Made by a program: the position numbers and the translations under genes. Positions 47,350-58,080 of a DNA stretch of 64,000 nt are shown here, one piece after another (positions within the stretch are counted from its first letter, which is position 1; every line of letters starts with the position of its first letter). Under the pieces are notes generated by a model. That model did no database searches and was not told where the DNA came from. It saw only the letters and a list, made by a program, of their open reading frames with translations. The DNA comes from Cryptomeria japonica (taxonomy: Eukaryota; Streptophyta; Pinopsida; Cupressales; Cupressaceae): assembly GCF_030272615.1 (NCBI RefSeq), contig NC_081409.1, positions 880,001,220-880,065,219 of the forward strand, in the 5' to 3' direction.

Positions 47350-47933
47350 GCACATTTAGTTTATCTAATCACAAGAACTATTTAAATGAAATTCCAAAAA
47401 TAAAATTACAAGTCCACATAATGCCTATAAAGTTGTTTAAGCACAACTTCCATAAATAAAATTTCAAGTCCACATAATATATAAAGTATGCGCAAAATTT
47501 CAAGTCCACATAATTTCAAGTCAATATATATGATCTAATGTGCACATAATTTCAAGTCCACATAATATCTAATGCGCACAATACACATAAAGTATGCACA
47601 TAATATATATGATCTAATCCTATTATGAAACTATCCATATATATAAAGTATGTGTGTGCACGTGTAAACAAATATGTAAAGCCCGTAAAATAGTACATAT
47701 CAGAGCCAAATAAACAGTAAAATTTCAAGTCCACATAATCCATATAATATCTAATCCATATATATGTCTAGATGGTAACATGATGTTCACTCCACATAAT
47801 ATCTAACGTGCACAAAATATATATGATCTAATCCTATTATGCAACTATCCATATATATAAAGTATGTGCACGTGTAAACAAATGTGTAAAGTCCATAAAA
47901 AAGTACATATCAAAGCCAAATAAACAATAAAAT
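47350..47933. repeat. Duplicated intergenic/3' UTR sequence between the convergent genes
   Basis: TTTCAAGTCCACATAAT recurs at least five times (47405-47735). The block GATCTAATCCTATTATG-AACT to AGCCAAATAAACA-TAAAAT occurs twice (about 47610-47722 and 47825-47932). Confidence 0.7.
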
Positions 47934-50179
47934 CTAAGTGCTATCATCAATAACATCTCGTGGTCTCTTGTCCCTGGGACGTGGTCCAGATCCACCTGTC
48001 TCATGTTGTACAATAAAAAAATAATATTAAAATATTACTTGAAATTAACTATTAAAAGAATCATTTATCAAATATAGTAGAATTCATAAATTAAGTTACA
48101 AACTTACCATATGCTCATCAGATCCTGTAGCAGTATCTCTCTTGTCCCCAGGACGTGGTCCAAATCCACCTATCTCATGCTGTACAATAAAAAAATAATA
48201 TTAAAATATTACTTGAAATTAACTATTAAAAGAATCATTTATCAAATATAGTAGAATTCGTAAATTAAGTTACAAACTTACCATATGCTCGTCAGATCTT
48301 GTAGCAGTATCTCTCTTGTCCCCGGGACGTGGTCCAGATCCACCTGTCTCATGTTGTACAATAAAAAAATAATATTAAAATATTACTTGAAATTAACTAT
48401 TAAAAGAATCATTTATCAAATATAGTAGAATTCATAAATTAAGTTACAAACTTAACATATGCTCGTCAAACCTTCTAGCAGTATCTCCTCTAGCAGTATC
48501 TTGTGCAGTATCAACACCAAATGCAGTGCTAGCTAACTCCTGTACAAGGTCAAATTCAAAGTGTCCAATTAAATCTTAAATTAAGAGTCAAAATAAGATC
48601 AAATTAAGTATTACATATTAATACCTCAAAGGATGTCGATGTGCATTCAAATTGGCTTTGATCAAAATTATGAGGATAACCTATCCTAATGGTAGTGTCC
48701 ACCTGCATACATGCATTTAATGAAATCATATTTAGTGAACATATATATGTGTACTAAATAATTTCAAGTTAAGTTACAATATTGTAAGAGTTCATATTTA
48801 ATTTAAGAATTATAAGATACATACCATAGATGGTGTCACAATAGTCAGACCCTCTTCTCGATGTGATGTAGAGGGTCCCTCATGACCTAAATCCTGGAGA
48901 AAGAAGCATTCAATGTATCAACATGAAAATTTATATAGTATACGATGATAACATATTAACTTTAAAAGATCTAGTACAATGTCTAGATAAAAATTTATAC
49001 TATACCCCATAAGGTGTGCCGAGTTGTGTTCTAGTAGATGCAATATTGACTCTAATATTAGGCGTAGTCCTTATCTACATAAACAAAATTTATTTAATGA
49101 AGTATTAGATTGTATAAAAAAAGAGATGCACTTAGTTTATACCTATATTTAATGAAGTACATAAATTGATTGACATGTACATGTATATATATCTATACCT
49201 GGTCAAGATGAACATCCGAGCAAAGAAAATCCATATAAGATGTCATCATACTATCATCTGCTGCATCATGCTCATCTAGAACTGAAGTAGATCCTGCAGC
49301 AGTAGTAGGACCTACACACGTCTCATGACAACTCGAACACATATGTGGCATCCATCGAGGAGCAGATGCCATGTGAGCAGCTTGCTCACTCAGGTTACCT
49401 ATGAGGGAAGTCAAAGCATCTGATGTCGAAATGAATGATGTATTTTGGACATCTGCAGGAATCGATGGAGCAACAAGTGGAACTATGGGTGGATCCGGTA
49501 GGGGATTATTACTCCGTGCCCCTAATCTATGCTGTGGCATTCCACGACCAACACCCTGGAATGACTTAATATCAAAATAATTTGGTTTTTGGTTCATTAC
49601 AAACTCACAGTATAATTTCTTCAAAAAATAAAAATGGACCTCATAATTACGATGTGGTGGATAATCAAAAACCATCCACCATCTATCCCAAAAGTATCTA
49701 GCCATTTCTGGATGCACACACCACCTAATTGAAATTCTTTTTTGGTTAGGTTGCATTGGTTCTCTTGTTTTTGGGTTGGTAAAATATGGACATAAATGAG
49801 CTTTGGTTATTTTCAAATCTATGATTTGTCTATAAGTTAAACCATCGGCATAAAAATCACGCAACTCTTGTCGTCATCTATGAAATTGATCTAATTGAGA
49901 ATCAACAAATCTAACTGACTCGACAACAGTTTGGATTGATTTTGCGAACTCTACAAGATGGGGTGGCGTGACTTGCTCATTTTGGATAGCAGCAATGTTT
50001 TGTTCAATCACTTGTAGGTTTTCATTAATTCGTTCTCTTAAACGAATTTCATCCAATCTAGGGGGTTGTGGTGGTGGTGGTGGAGGTGGAGGAGGAGGAG
50101 GAGGGGGTTGTGGTGGGGGATTTTCACCTAATAGTTCATCTATGTCAAAGACATCCATGATAGCAAAGAACTCCTGCAT
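47934..50179 (-). pseudogene. Accessory gene of the nested element, multi-exon, proline-rich
   Basis: Exon 1 (50179-49199) opens MQEFFAIMDVFDIDELLGE, then a long Pro run (about residues 23-40). A helical stretch RLDEIRLRERINENLQVIEQ and an aromatic-rich block (MARYFWDRWWMVFDYPPHRN, YEVHFYFLKKLYCEF) follow. One in-frame TGA lies at 49876-49874. It continues through small exons in phase 0 with GT/AG borders: 49074-49006, 48893-48825, 48702-48625, 48539-48456. Three copies of a 72-nt exon (48353-48282, 48179-48108, 48005-47934) encode HETGGSGPRPRDKR...; the last ends VIDDST and TAG 47936-47934. Exon 5 has a damaged donor. Family unknown; position and orientation suggest an element-encoded helper, possibly DNA-binding (inference). 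Confidence 0.6.
47949..48470 (-). repeat. 174-bp exon-intron tandem triplication
   Basis: Three near-identical 174-bp units, each a 72-nt exon plus its intron; the donor ends are at 48108, 48282 and 48456. Only the middle exon (48179) keeps a TTGTACAG acceptor. The other two read TTGTACAAC, but an AG six bases on (CATGAG|ACAGG) would keep the frame. Confidence 0.8.
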
Positions 50180-51330
50180 ATATAAAGATATACATGAATT
50201 ATATACAACCCTATGTCAAAGAAGAATCTATTTTACTAAATTAAAAAAAAACATTTATAAATAGTAACATTTCTATGTTGTTGAATGAGATACACATGAA
50301 ATATATAATATAATATTGAACTTAAAAAAATATACATGTACATACTATTGAATCTTGAAATATAAAATTTTAGCACAAAACTTAATAAAAAATTTCAATG
50401 AAACATCATAAATCTATTATATATTCAATTTAATAAATTCATTTCTTGTAAAATGCATCAACTATTAAAATCAATATAAAATATTTCATACATAAGATCA
50501 ATAAAGAAGTGAGAAATAAGATGATCCTCCTTCTAGTGTAAGAATATATAGCATGGAAACAATATTACTAAGACAACATAATATTTTGTTAACTTTAACT
50601 TAAAGTTATTTTGAAAAATGCACGTGTGTGTTTGGATGCTCCATATTTCTAGTGTTTTAGTGTACACATGATAATTTATTAGAATTCAATTACATAGTTT
50701 TGAGATAATTGCCATCAATTCATATTACATTGATTAGTCTTTAGACAATCTTAAAAAAAAACTAATCTCCCATGACTATAAATGACATACTTAAAACATA
50801 TTATATTCTAAGTGGTTGTCATGTAAAGACAAAACATCAAAACTTTTGAAGAGTTAAGCATATTTCACCATTAAATTTCTCCCATAATCAAATCTACACA
50901 AGATTATAATTTACAAAACCTTCAAAAAATATTATTTCCTATAAATCATTTATTATAAAACTCTGCAATCATTTGTTTTCATATATAATCTTTCTATAAA
51001 ATTTAAGATATCAATCCATACACAAATTCTCTTACAAAGTTGAATAAGAAATGAAGGATAGAGGATTAAATACTAAGATTGTTTTGAGAGATCAATGGAG
51101 TAGATTGATTGAAAGGATTGTGTGCATTAGAAGCTTCCAAGTGGCAACTTAAATGTTTGGTGCACATGAGGAGTTCATGATCCAAGAAATTTTTGAGGAA
51201 AAGGTCTTCTTAGGGGCGTATACACCAAGATGTTGTAAAAAAAGGTAGCCAAATGACCAAAAAAAGATAAACACGAGTGCGTTATTGGGAAATTCATTTA
51301 ACGCATTTGAGGTCTTTTTTGTAGTGTTTT
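50180..51330. other. AT-rich upstream region of the accessory gene
   Basis: No ORF or repeat recognised; probably the promoter side of the minus-strand accessory gene within the nested element. Confidence 0.4.
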
Positions 51331-51337
51331 TTTCTTA

Positions 51338-51575
51338 CACTATCCTAGGCTTGTTTACACTATCGTAGGTTCATTAGGACTATCCTAGGTTCATTAGGAT
51401 TGTCCCAAGTTCATTATGGCTTTCTTAGGCTCATTAGGACTTTCTTAGGTTCATTAAGACTGCCCTACATTCATTAGGATCATTTGAGGCTCATTGGGAC
51501 TATCATATGTTCATTGTGATTGTCCTAGGTTCATCAATTTAATTCATGTGTTCATTAGGACTATCTCACGTTCTC
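51338..51575 (+). repeat. About 20-bp minisatellite (TTCATTAGGACTATCCTAGG)
   Basis: About eleven imperfect copies of a 20-base unit centred on TTCATTAGGACTATCCTAGG inside the nested element, upstream of the accessory gene. Confidence 0.8.
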
Positions 51576-52264
51576 AAATAGCTTCAACTAATATCTTAAA
51601 TTAACTATTTTTAAAAAAAATAGCTCCTTAACAATTTAATATTATATACAATCGAATATGATTTCAACTTCAAACCTTGTGCACCTTTTAAAACCAAAAG
51701 ATGTTGTTAAAACCATTCTTCTAATATTAGCTTAATCATAACATAATCTAATAAATCTTCCTCAAAATATCTACCAACTTCAAATCATATATTAAATCTT
51801 TTATAATATAAATTACATTCTAGATATACCAATATACTTCTAAAGATATTCAAAATACTTCTTGGGAATTATATTTTTCAAATCTTTCGGATGTATATAT
51901 AATTAGCACCCCATTTAGAAAACTCATTATCAATCAACATTATAAATCAAGAATATTTTTTATTTTGTATTAATGAATTATATATTTGGCATATTAGCTT
52001 CCTTTATGAACCTATGTAAACCAAACTCCAATTTTAGTAACTTATCTAGCTTTGCTCTAAAATTGTGTCCATAATTGATCCTTTTATACCATCACATGAC
52101 ATAATAGGACCATAATAGGACCTTTATGCCATGACATGGCATAAACTTAAGCCTAAACTTTCATATCTAAAATTTGAAGAGTAATGTTAATTACTTTTAA
52201 GGTTATACTAATTTAGTGGCAACTTTTGTATTGCCTAATGAGGATTAAGAACAATTTAGGTACA

Positions 52265-52425
52265 TATGTTCGGTTTTATTTCAATTTCATTTTCGAACGT
52301 TTTTGTTTTTGTTTCCATTTCATTTTCGGTTTTTTGTTTCTGTCGATTTCATTTTCGAACGTTTTTGTTTTTGTTTCCATTTCATTTTCGGTTTTTTGTT
52401 TGTGTCGATTTCATTTTGTTAATTA
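52265..52425 (+). repeat. 61-bp tandem duplication (TTTCATTTTCGAACG unit)
   Basis: TTTCATTTTCGAACGTTTTT, then GTTTTTGTTTCCATTTCATTTTCGG, occurs twice 61 bases apart. The short ORF over it (52226-52528) is a by-product. Confidence 0.75.
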
Positions 52426-52684
52426 TCTAGGTTTGGTTTTGGTTTCTAAATTTGTTGATTACGGTTTAGGGTTAACTGTTCAAAAATATTTTAGATCAAA
52501 ATCAAGAATTTACAAATATAAAAAATAATTTATTTATATGCTACTATTAAAAAAAACTAAAATAATAAAAAAAAAACTAAATAATACACAAAAAAAAAAG
52601 AAAAATATACAAGAAAATTATGAAATGTGAAAATAGATGACTGAATGTGTACCTGGGATAGTGGTGGAGGCTTGAAGTCGAAAC

Positions 52685-52930
52685 CACAGCACAGGGGCCC
52701 GTTTTTGATCTCCTCTTGTCAACTAACTGTAACGGTGAAAATGAAAAATTGTCCAAAAAAAAGATAAAAATAGAATTTAAAAACGGGCCCCCGTTTTGTT
52801 TATAAATGGGGGCCTGTTTTGTTCATAAACGGGGGCCCATTTTTTATAAAACGGGGGCTCATTTTATTTGGCTTCGGCACCCCATGACCTTTTGGCTCGG
52901 GAGGCCGAACCATTAACGGGCCCCCGTTTT
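52685..52930. repeat. Right subterminal GGGCCC array of the nested element
   Basis: Units AGGGGCCCGTTTTT, AACGGGCCCCCGTTTTG, AATGGGGGCCTGTTTTG, AAACGGGGGCCCATTTT, AAACGGGGGCTCATTTT and a terminal AACGGGCCCCCGTTTT abutting the Tat pol sequence. Same words as the left array at 43765-43915. Confidence 0.75.
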
Positions 52931-54235
52931 GTGGAGCGCGTTTTCCAACATGCAGACTTCCGTGAATTTGTGACTCATTAGCTTGCACATACTCGAATCG
53001 TTTGGTGGATCAAATTTTGCTGTGGTAAGTGTTAGGATAGAGGTTTCATTGTGATTGGTTCGGGTGTTAAAGAAGTCCAGGATTCCATCGAGGTCTTCGA
53101 TGGTATCATCCTCTGTATAGACTTGTTCATAATGTTGCTGCTTGCTTTCCTTAGCGTCATAGATATTTTGTGGTCCAAATTCAAGTAGTCTAATTTTTGT
53201 GCTATGTTCTTCTTGAAAAAGGGATATAGAACTAGTAGTTTCAGTGGTATCTTCAGTAGCATTTGAGCAACTACCCCATTCATATTCATTGGAATTAGTC
53301 TCAGAGGTATCATCCCTGATCTTTTCAGTGCTGTGAACAGGTATGTTGAATGGCAAAAATAGATCTTTGATAATTGATACTATTCTGTTGGCTTTTTCTG
53401 ATTTTGCGTTAGGTCCTGCTTCTATTCTTTGCATTTGTTTGTAGATTGTTTCTTCTTGGGGAGGAATGATGTTGCCCTGAGGTGATTCTGCTTTGTTGGA
53501 TATTTGTTCATGAATATGATTGACTTCTGTAGATGTTGTCTTCTTGTGAATGGTGGACTCCCCTTGATGTTGCTTCCTTTCGTGATGTTCACGTTCTTTA
53601 TGGATTGTCTTTGCTGACTCAAATAGTGCTTCTTGCCAGGATTAATCTTTGTACTTCTTCTTTTCTTTCCACTGAGGTTTTTGATATTTGCGTGGTATCT
53701 TCTTTGGTAGTAGAGTGAATTCAAAGCCCAATCCTTTTTTGTCTTTACTAAATTGTGAAGGAGGATCCAATGGTTCTGTGACACCTTCCTGATGCTTACC
53801 AATAGGTCCTTTTCCATTGTATCCCATTTGCTGCATGATTAAGTAGCCTTTTCCATATAGGTGTGTGGGTATAGCTACTTCCATAGTAGCTGCTCTGTCT
53901 TCTTCCTCATCTTTGTATAGCCAACTAAGGATATCTGTTTCCTTGAATTCATGTGCTAAAGTGCCGAGTTGAATGAATGTGCCATCGAACTTGGTGATGG
54001 GCTGAGTTGCTTGATGTGTTGATGTTGTAGGTAATCCATGAGATCTAGGTGATGTGGGTAAGCTAGTCAAACACATGGGTTCCAAAGAGTATTCCTCCAT
54101 TCCTTGTTCTTTGATTTTCATTTTCTTCTTGAAATCTCTACGTAATGATTTAGACTTCTCTTGTTGAAGATCTGGTGTTGAGGGATTCTGTTTCTCTCTA
54201 TTACGTGGAACCAAACTGTCTTGGGCTGCCCCCAT
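52931..54235 (-). pseudogene. Tat pro-RT linker with G-patch domain
   Basis: Minus-strand linker between protease and RT, in at least three frame segments (54235-53642, 53817-53422, 53434-52931). The first carries a G-patch-like module: LYGKGYLIMQQMGYNGKGPI, GKHQEGVTEPL and KDKKGLGFEF (about 53870-53710). Downstream is a long acidic, Ser/Thr-rich stretch (EIRDDTSETNSNEYEW region) without recognisable fold. It ends at the nested-element junction. G-patch modules bind RNA or RNA helicases; its role here is inferred from the family only. Confidence 0.7.
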
Positions 54236-54885
54236 TGCATTACAATATTGAAATGGATTGTGATCAGCAGATATAGAAACCTCCTACCCATTATAGGGGA
54301 ATTTGACACACTGGTGATATGTAGAAGGCACCGCTTGCATTTCATATATCCAGGGTCGACCTAATAAGATATTGTATGTGAGGTCTATATCTAAGACCTA
54401 GCACATAGTATCTCTTTATATCAGTCCGACTTGAATCAACAACACCATTGTTCCTTTAGAGGATCTTTCTTCATCATCATATGCCTTTATAGTAATCTTT
54501 TTGCGTGGATCAACAGACTCCTTTGAGAAGCCTAATGCATGGATAAGTTTTAAGGTACATATATTAAGTCCAGCTCCTCCATCTATTAATACTCATTTTA
54601 CTTAGTGTTTATAGACTATGACTTCAATATGGAGAGGAGTATTATGGGGATGACTCAATGAGATATTATCGTGCTCAGAAAAAGTGAGATTATGAGGCCC
54701 TGTCATATGAGCCACCATGGCTTGGAATTTGTCAGCATCCAGATCTTGAGGTACATTCGTTTCTAATAGCGCTTGTTCTAATATGTCTTTATGTTTTGGT
54801 GAAAGTTTCAGCAACTCTAGTATAGATATTTGAGCAGGAGTTTTGCGTAGTTGGCTGACTAGATCATATTGAATTTTGGGCATGG
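54236..54885 (-). pseudogene. Tat aspartic protease region
   Basis: Pre-protease segment 54883-54602 (LRKTPAQISILELLKLSPKH, then KFQAMVAHMT) followed by a retropepsin-like core. VLIDGGAGLNICTLKLIHAL is the active-site motif (LIDxGAxxN) with the catalytic Asp kept. [20 protein letters not shown] is the C-terminal flap/ILGRPW motif. Stops at the start of the core and inside it (VGLI*RDTMC*VLD) break the frame. Confidence 0.75.
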
Positions 54886-56359
54886 TGTTTGATGTTGACG
54901 TATGTCCCTTTAAGACATATTTTTGAGCTCTAGTTGTTATGTTGACAGATTCATGATCACGTCGATCTCAGATTGTGATGACACTGACTCGATTGTCCTC
55001 AGCTGATATATTATTGATGGTGTTATTGTAAATGTGATTGATATGAGCTCCACGTGTATCATTCGAGGTTGAAGCTCCATCTTTGTTGTAATTTGGAAGA
55101 GGATTCTTAAAGGCTCCGTGGTCACCATTTGTCTTGAGACCATCCATTGTTAAATCACCTCTATCAATCATGTCCTAAACAATGTTTTTTAGTCTCATGC
55201 AATCATTTGTTTGATGACCTTTGTTGCGATGAAAATCACAAAAGTGCAAGCCATTCCACCAAGGTGGTTTGATTTGTGGTTCATAGTTGCTGATTGCTGG
55301 TAAAGAGATAATTTTGTTTGCCAGGAGTTCTCTGAATGTTGACTCTAGTGATTGTCCCAGTGGTGTGTAGACGTGTTTTTGAAAATTGGTGGTGTTACCT
55401 CTTGAATTGTTATTAGGTACTTGATTTGTATGATTGTTTTGAGCATTGTTGGTGTTATTGGTGTTGTTGGTATTGGGTTGACCTTGATTGGTATTCGGTG
55501 CGTATGTGTTAGTGTCTAGGTTAGCACCTTTGGGGTTCTTTGTAGCTTGAGGATTTCCTGATAAGGCAAGCACGGGTTGTTTAGATTTTGGATCATGTGA
55601 TTCATTGCCTCCTTCATTTCCATTGTTTTTGTTTCTGGTCCAGAATCTAGATTTGTCTAAGTTGTTGTTGTTTTGGTTATTGTAATTTGATGAACCTTTT
55701 CCTTCTTTGAAGAATTTTAGCATTCCTTTCTTGACACATGCTTCTTCTACTTGAATGTCATTTTCAATCAATTTAGCGAAAGACGATATGCATTGGAGCT
55801 TGAGCCTATAACTCATCTCACTATTCAAGTTATTGATGAAAATTTCCATTTTCTCCTTTTCAGGAATATCTCGAGGATATCGTGAAACCATACGCCGCCA
55901 ATGTTGAAGGAATACCATGAATGTTTCATTGTTTTTTTGTTTCGTATTATAGACATCTAGCATGGTAATAGCATGTTGAATGTTATAGGAATATTGAGTT
56001 ATGAATTTGTTGACTAGTTCATCAAATGATCTGACAGGAGGTGTGATTTTGGATAACCATTCCATTGTTTGTCCTCCCAAACTTCTTGGGAATAACCTCA
56101 TCAGATAGGTGTCATCGTGAGCAAATTCAAGACTCATGGTACAGAATTCTCGGACATGATCACGAGGATCGCTTTTTCCATCGTATTTGTCAAATTTGGG
56201 AACGTCTGAGTTTGGAGGAAAAGGGACCATGTGCAATCTTTTGTCAAAAGGATAAGGACAAATTTCATTTAATGAATACCATACTATTGTCCCTTGTTGC
56301 ATGTCTTGCATTTGTCTTTGTAACATTTGCATTTGTTGAGTAAGGGCAACCAAAGGCAT
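54886..56359 (-). pseudogene. Tat Gag, main domain and zinc-binding motif
   Basis: Open frame 56359-55175 (394 codons). A Retrotrans_gag core is clear: PKFDKYDGKSDPRDHVREF, YLMRLFPRSLGGQTMEWLSK, SFDELVNKFITQYSYNI and FLQHWRRMVSRYPRDIPEKE. A long Asn/Thr-rich low-complexity stretch follows (about residues 225-330). Then HFCDFHRNKGHQTNDCMRLK is the variant CxxH-GH-C zinc motif usual in this lineage. The frame continues past TAG (55177-55175) into MIDRGDLTMDGLKTNGDHG (55171-54968). Confidence 0.9.
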
Positions 56360-56399
56360 ATTGTTTTGCCGAGGGAAGACTTCTTCCCTTGCATTAATC

Positions 56400-56839
56400 C
56401 TAGGTTGAAATGGTGTATGGAATGGTATGTTTTTCTCGGGGATGTTTTGCTCAGGGATGTTTAGTCCTACTGTATTTTGTTTTGGTATGTTTTGTTCAGG
56501 AATATCTTTCTTAGGGTCGTGTGTTTCTCCTTCTCATTTTCATTCTTGATATTCGTAATGTTGAGATCTTGTTCTAAACATGTCGGTGTCAAAGTCTTCA
56601 GGAAGCTTAACCCCTTTGCTTGTAAGCATGAGTAGGTATTTTTCCTTGTCATTTTCCATGAGTCTTTCCACAAGTTTTTGAAATGAAGCACTTTCTTGAC
56701 ATTCTTGAAGAAGTTCCTTAGAAATTTTGGCGTCCTCTAGATTCGGACACTCGAAAGGATTTGACAATCTCCGATTCATGCTGGATTCTGATTGCATTTT
56801 GCTTTGTTTGTTTTGTTGAGAGCGAGTAACAATAGGCAT
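56400..56839 (-). pseudogene. Tat Gag N-terminal segment
   Basis: ATG at 56839 opens MPIVTRSQQNKQSKMQSESS, then FECPNLEDAKISKELLQECQ, a charged helical segment. The frame ends at 56540, and sequence to 56360 continues in other frames (DTPxQNIP-like Gln/Pro-rich). Probable Gag start: first ATG of the frame, right after the long leader. Confidence 0.6.
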
Positions 56840-57699
56840 TTAGTAGAAGCTTTCTATGATAAAGGAGATAAAATCCTCGTCGATGTGTTGCTCAGGGGTT
56901 GGTGGCTCAAATCGGGGTATGTTGTAGGTGATGCATTTGTCAGGAAAGAATGCAGGATTGATCTTTCCTCCACGGTTTATGATTTGATTGAATGCAGATT
57001 TTTGACAACATGCCCTAGTCTTCAAATGTTCTTTGTCAAACTCGTTGGATTTGTTCTAGATATAGAGTCGTACGTGACGAAGAAATGTTCAATGAGATTT
57101 GAAGAGTTGGCGATTGATGTATAAAAATTTATTTCTTTTGGCAAATTTTGAAGGACTTGGTTGTTGTTTCTTTAACTTAGGGTTATGATAAATATTCTTT
57201 CTTCTCAGAATATGAGGATTAGTCATGCATAAGTGGTTAATGGTTTCCTTTGAGTTGTTTTGGATTCAGTTTATCTTGTTTTGAAGACTCAAGTTTTACT
57301 TTATCAAAGTGAAGGTTTAGATGCCCCCTCACGACAAAGCGTTTCAAATGATATGGATAAAGTTTCCCGATATGGAAACTTGATTTGACAACTTGAAGTT
57401 TTTGAACAAGTGTTTTTGGGATAAAATCCATGAGATAAGAAAGGACCTATTTGTCACTTGTGATGATGTTTCCTGATTTTGATAGGATAGATATGTTTAT
57501 CATGCTACCAGTTTTAGATGTTTGGACAACTTTTGTTTTGACAAGAAATTTGTTTTAGAAATAGTTTTCAATACTCTGCTTTTGATATTCTGTTTTGATG
57601 AAAATGAAGCTGATGAAAGGAGTTTTCCAAAAATGTCTTCAAAATTTTCTAAATTTATCTCTGTTTTGCCCCCTATTTTTTTGGTTTTGATCATGTGCT

Positions 57700-58080
57700 A
57701 AAATAGAGACCCTATGCGCTACAAAAGTTTCTCAAAGCACTAAGGAAAATACCCCACGCGCTAAGCTGCCCCAGTCTACGCTCTATCTGTTTATGACAGT
57801 AAATTTCATTTTTGATCTAGTTTCAAAGTATCACGTGCTAATATGAGCCGCTGATGCGCTAATGTTTGTACCTCATGTGGTAAAGTTTGACTTCCAAGCA
57901 CTAAGCTGATGCTTCGATGCGCTAAGCTATTTTTCGAAAGCACTAACTGTTACTATTGCTTCTAAATTTTTGCGAGGCGCTACTGTGAATACTTGACGCA
58001 CTAAGGATATATTTTGATGCACTAAGGTATGGTTGACATGCGCTAAGATGTTTCTCTTACGCGCTAAACTGCCCTGGTTT
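57700..58080 (-). repeat. TAGCGCATAGGG-type motif array in the gag-pol leader
   Basis: Read on the minus strand: TAGCGCATAGGG, TAGTGCTTTGAG, TAGCGCGTGGGG, TAGCGCATCAG, TAGCGCATCGAAG, TAGTGCGTCAAG, TAGCGCATGTC and TAGCGCGTAAGAG, spaced about 20-35 bases. Same word family, same sense relative to transcription, as the PMD intron array (34885-35350). Confidence 0.75.

Larger units (their letters stand above)
42944..52930 (+). mobile_element. About 10-kb nested DNA-transposon-like element, superfamily not assigned
   Basis: Inserted into the pol frame of the Tat element. Flanks carry GTGGAAGTGTTTTCC (42929-42943) and GTGGAGCGCGTTTTCC (52931-52946), a candidate 15-16-bp target duplication with one indel and CG-to-TG-type changes; a 5-bp duplication (GTGGA) is the alternative. 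Inside are two convergent genes: a plus-strand transposase-like gene (44052-47078) and a minus-strand accessory gene (47934-50179). Both ends have GGGCCC-rich subterminal arrays (43765-43915 and 52685-52930). I see no long terminal inverted repeats, no poly(A) tail and no retroelement domain. Two genes and subterminal arrays recall CACTA-like organisation, but the termini are not CACTA. Confidence 0.7.

Noticed and set aside
49968-50264. Plus-strand Gly-rich ORF (98 codons)
   Set aside because: Shadow of the Pro run in the minus-strand accessory gene.
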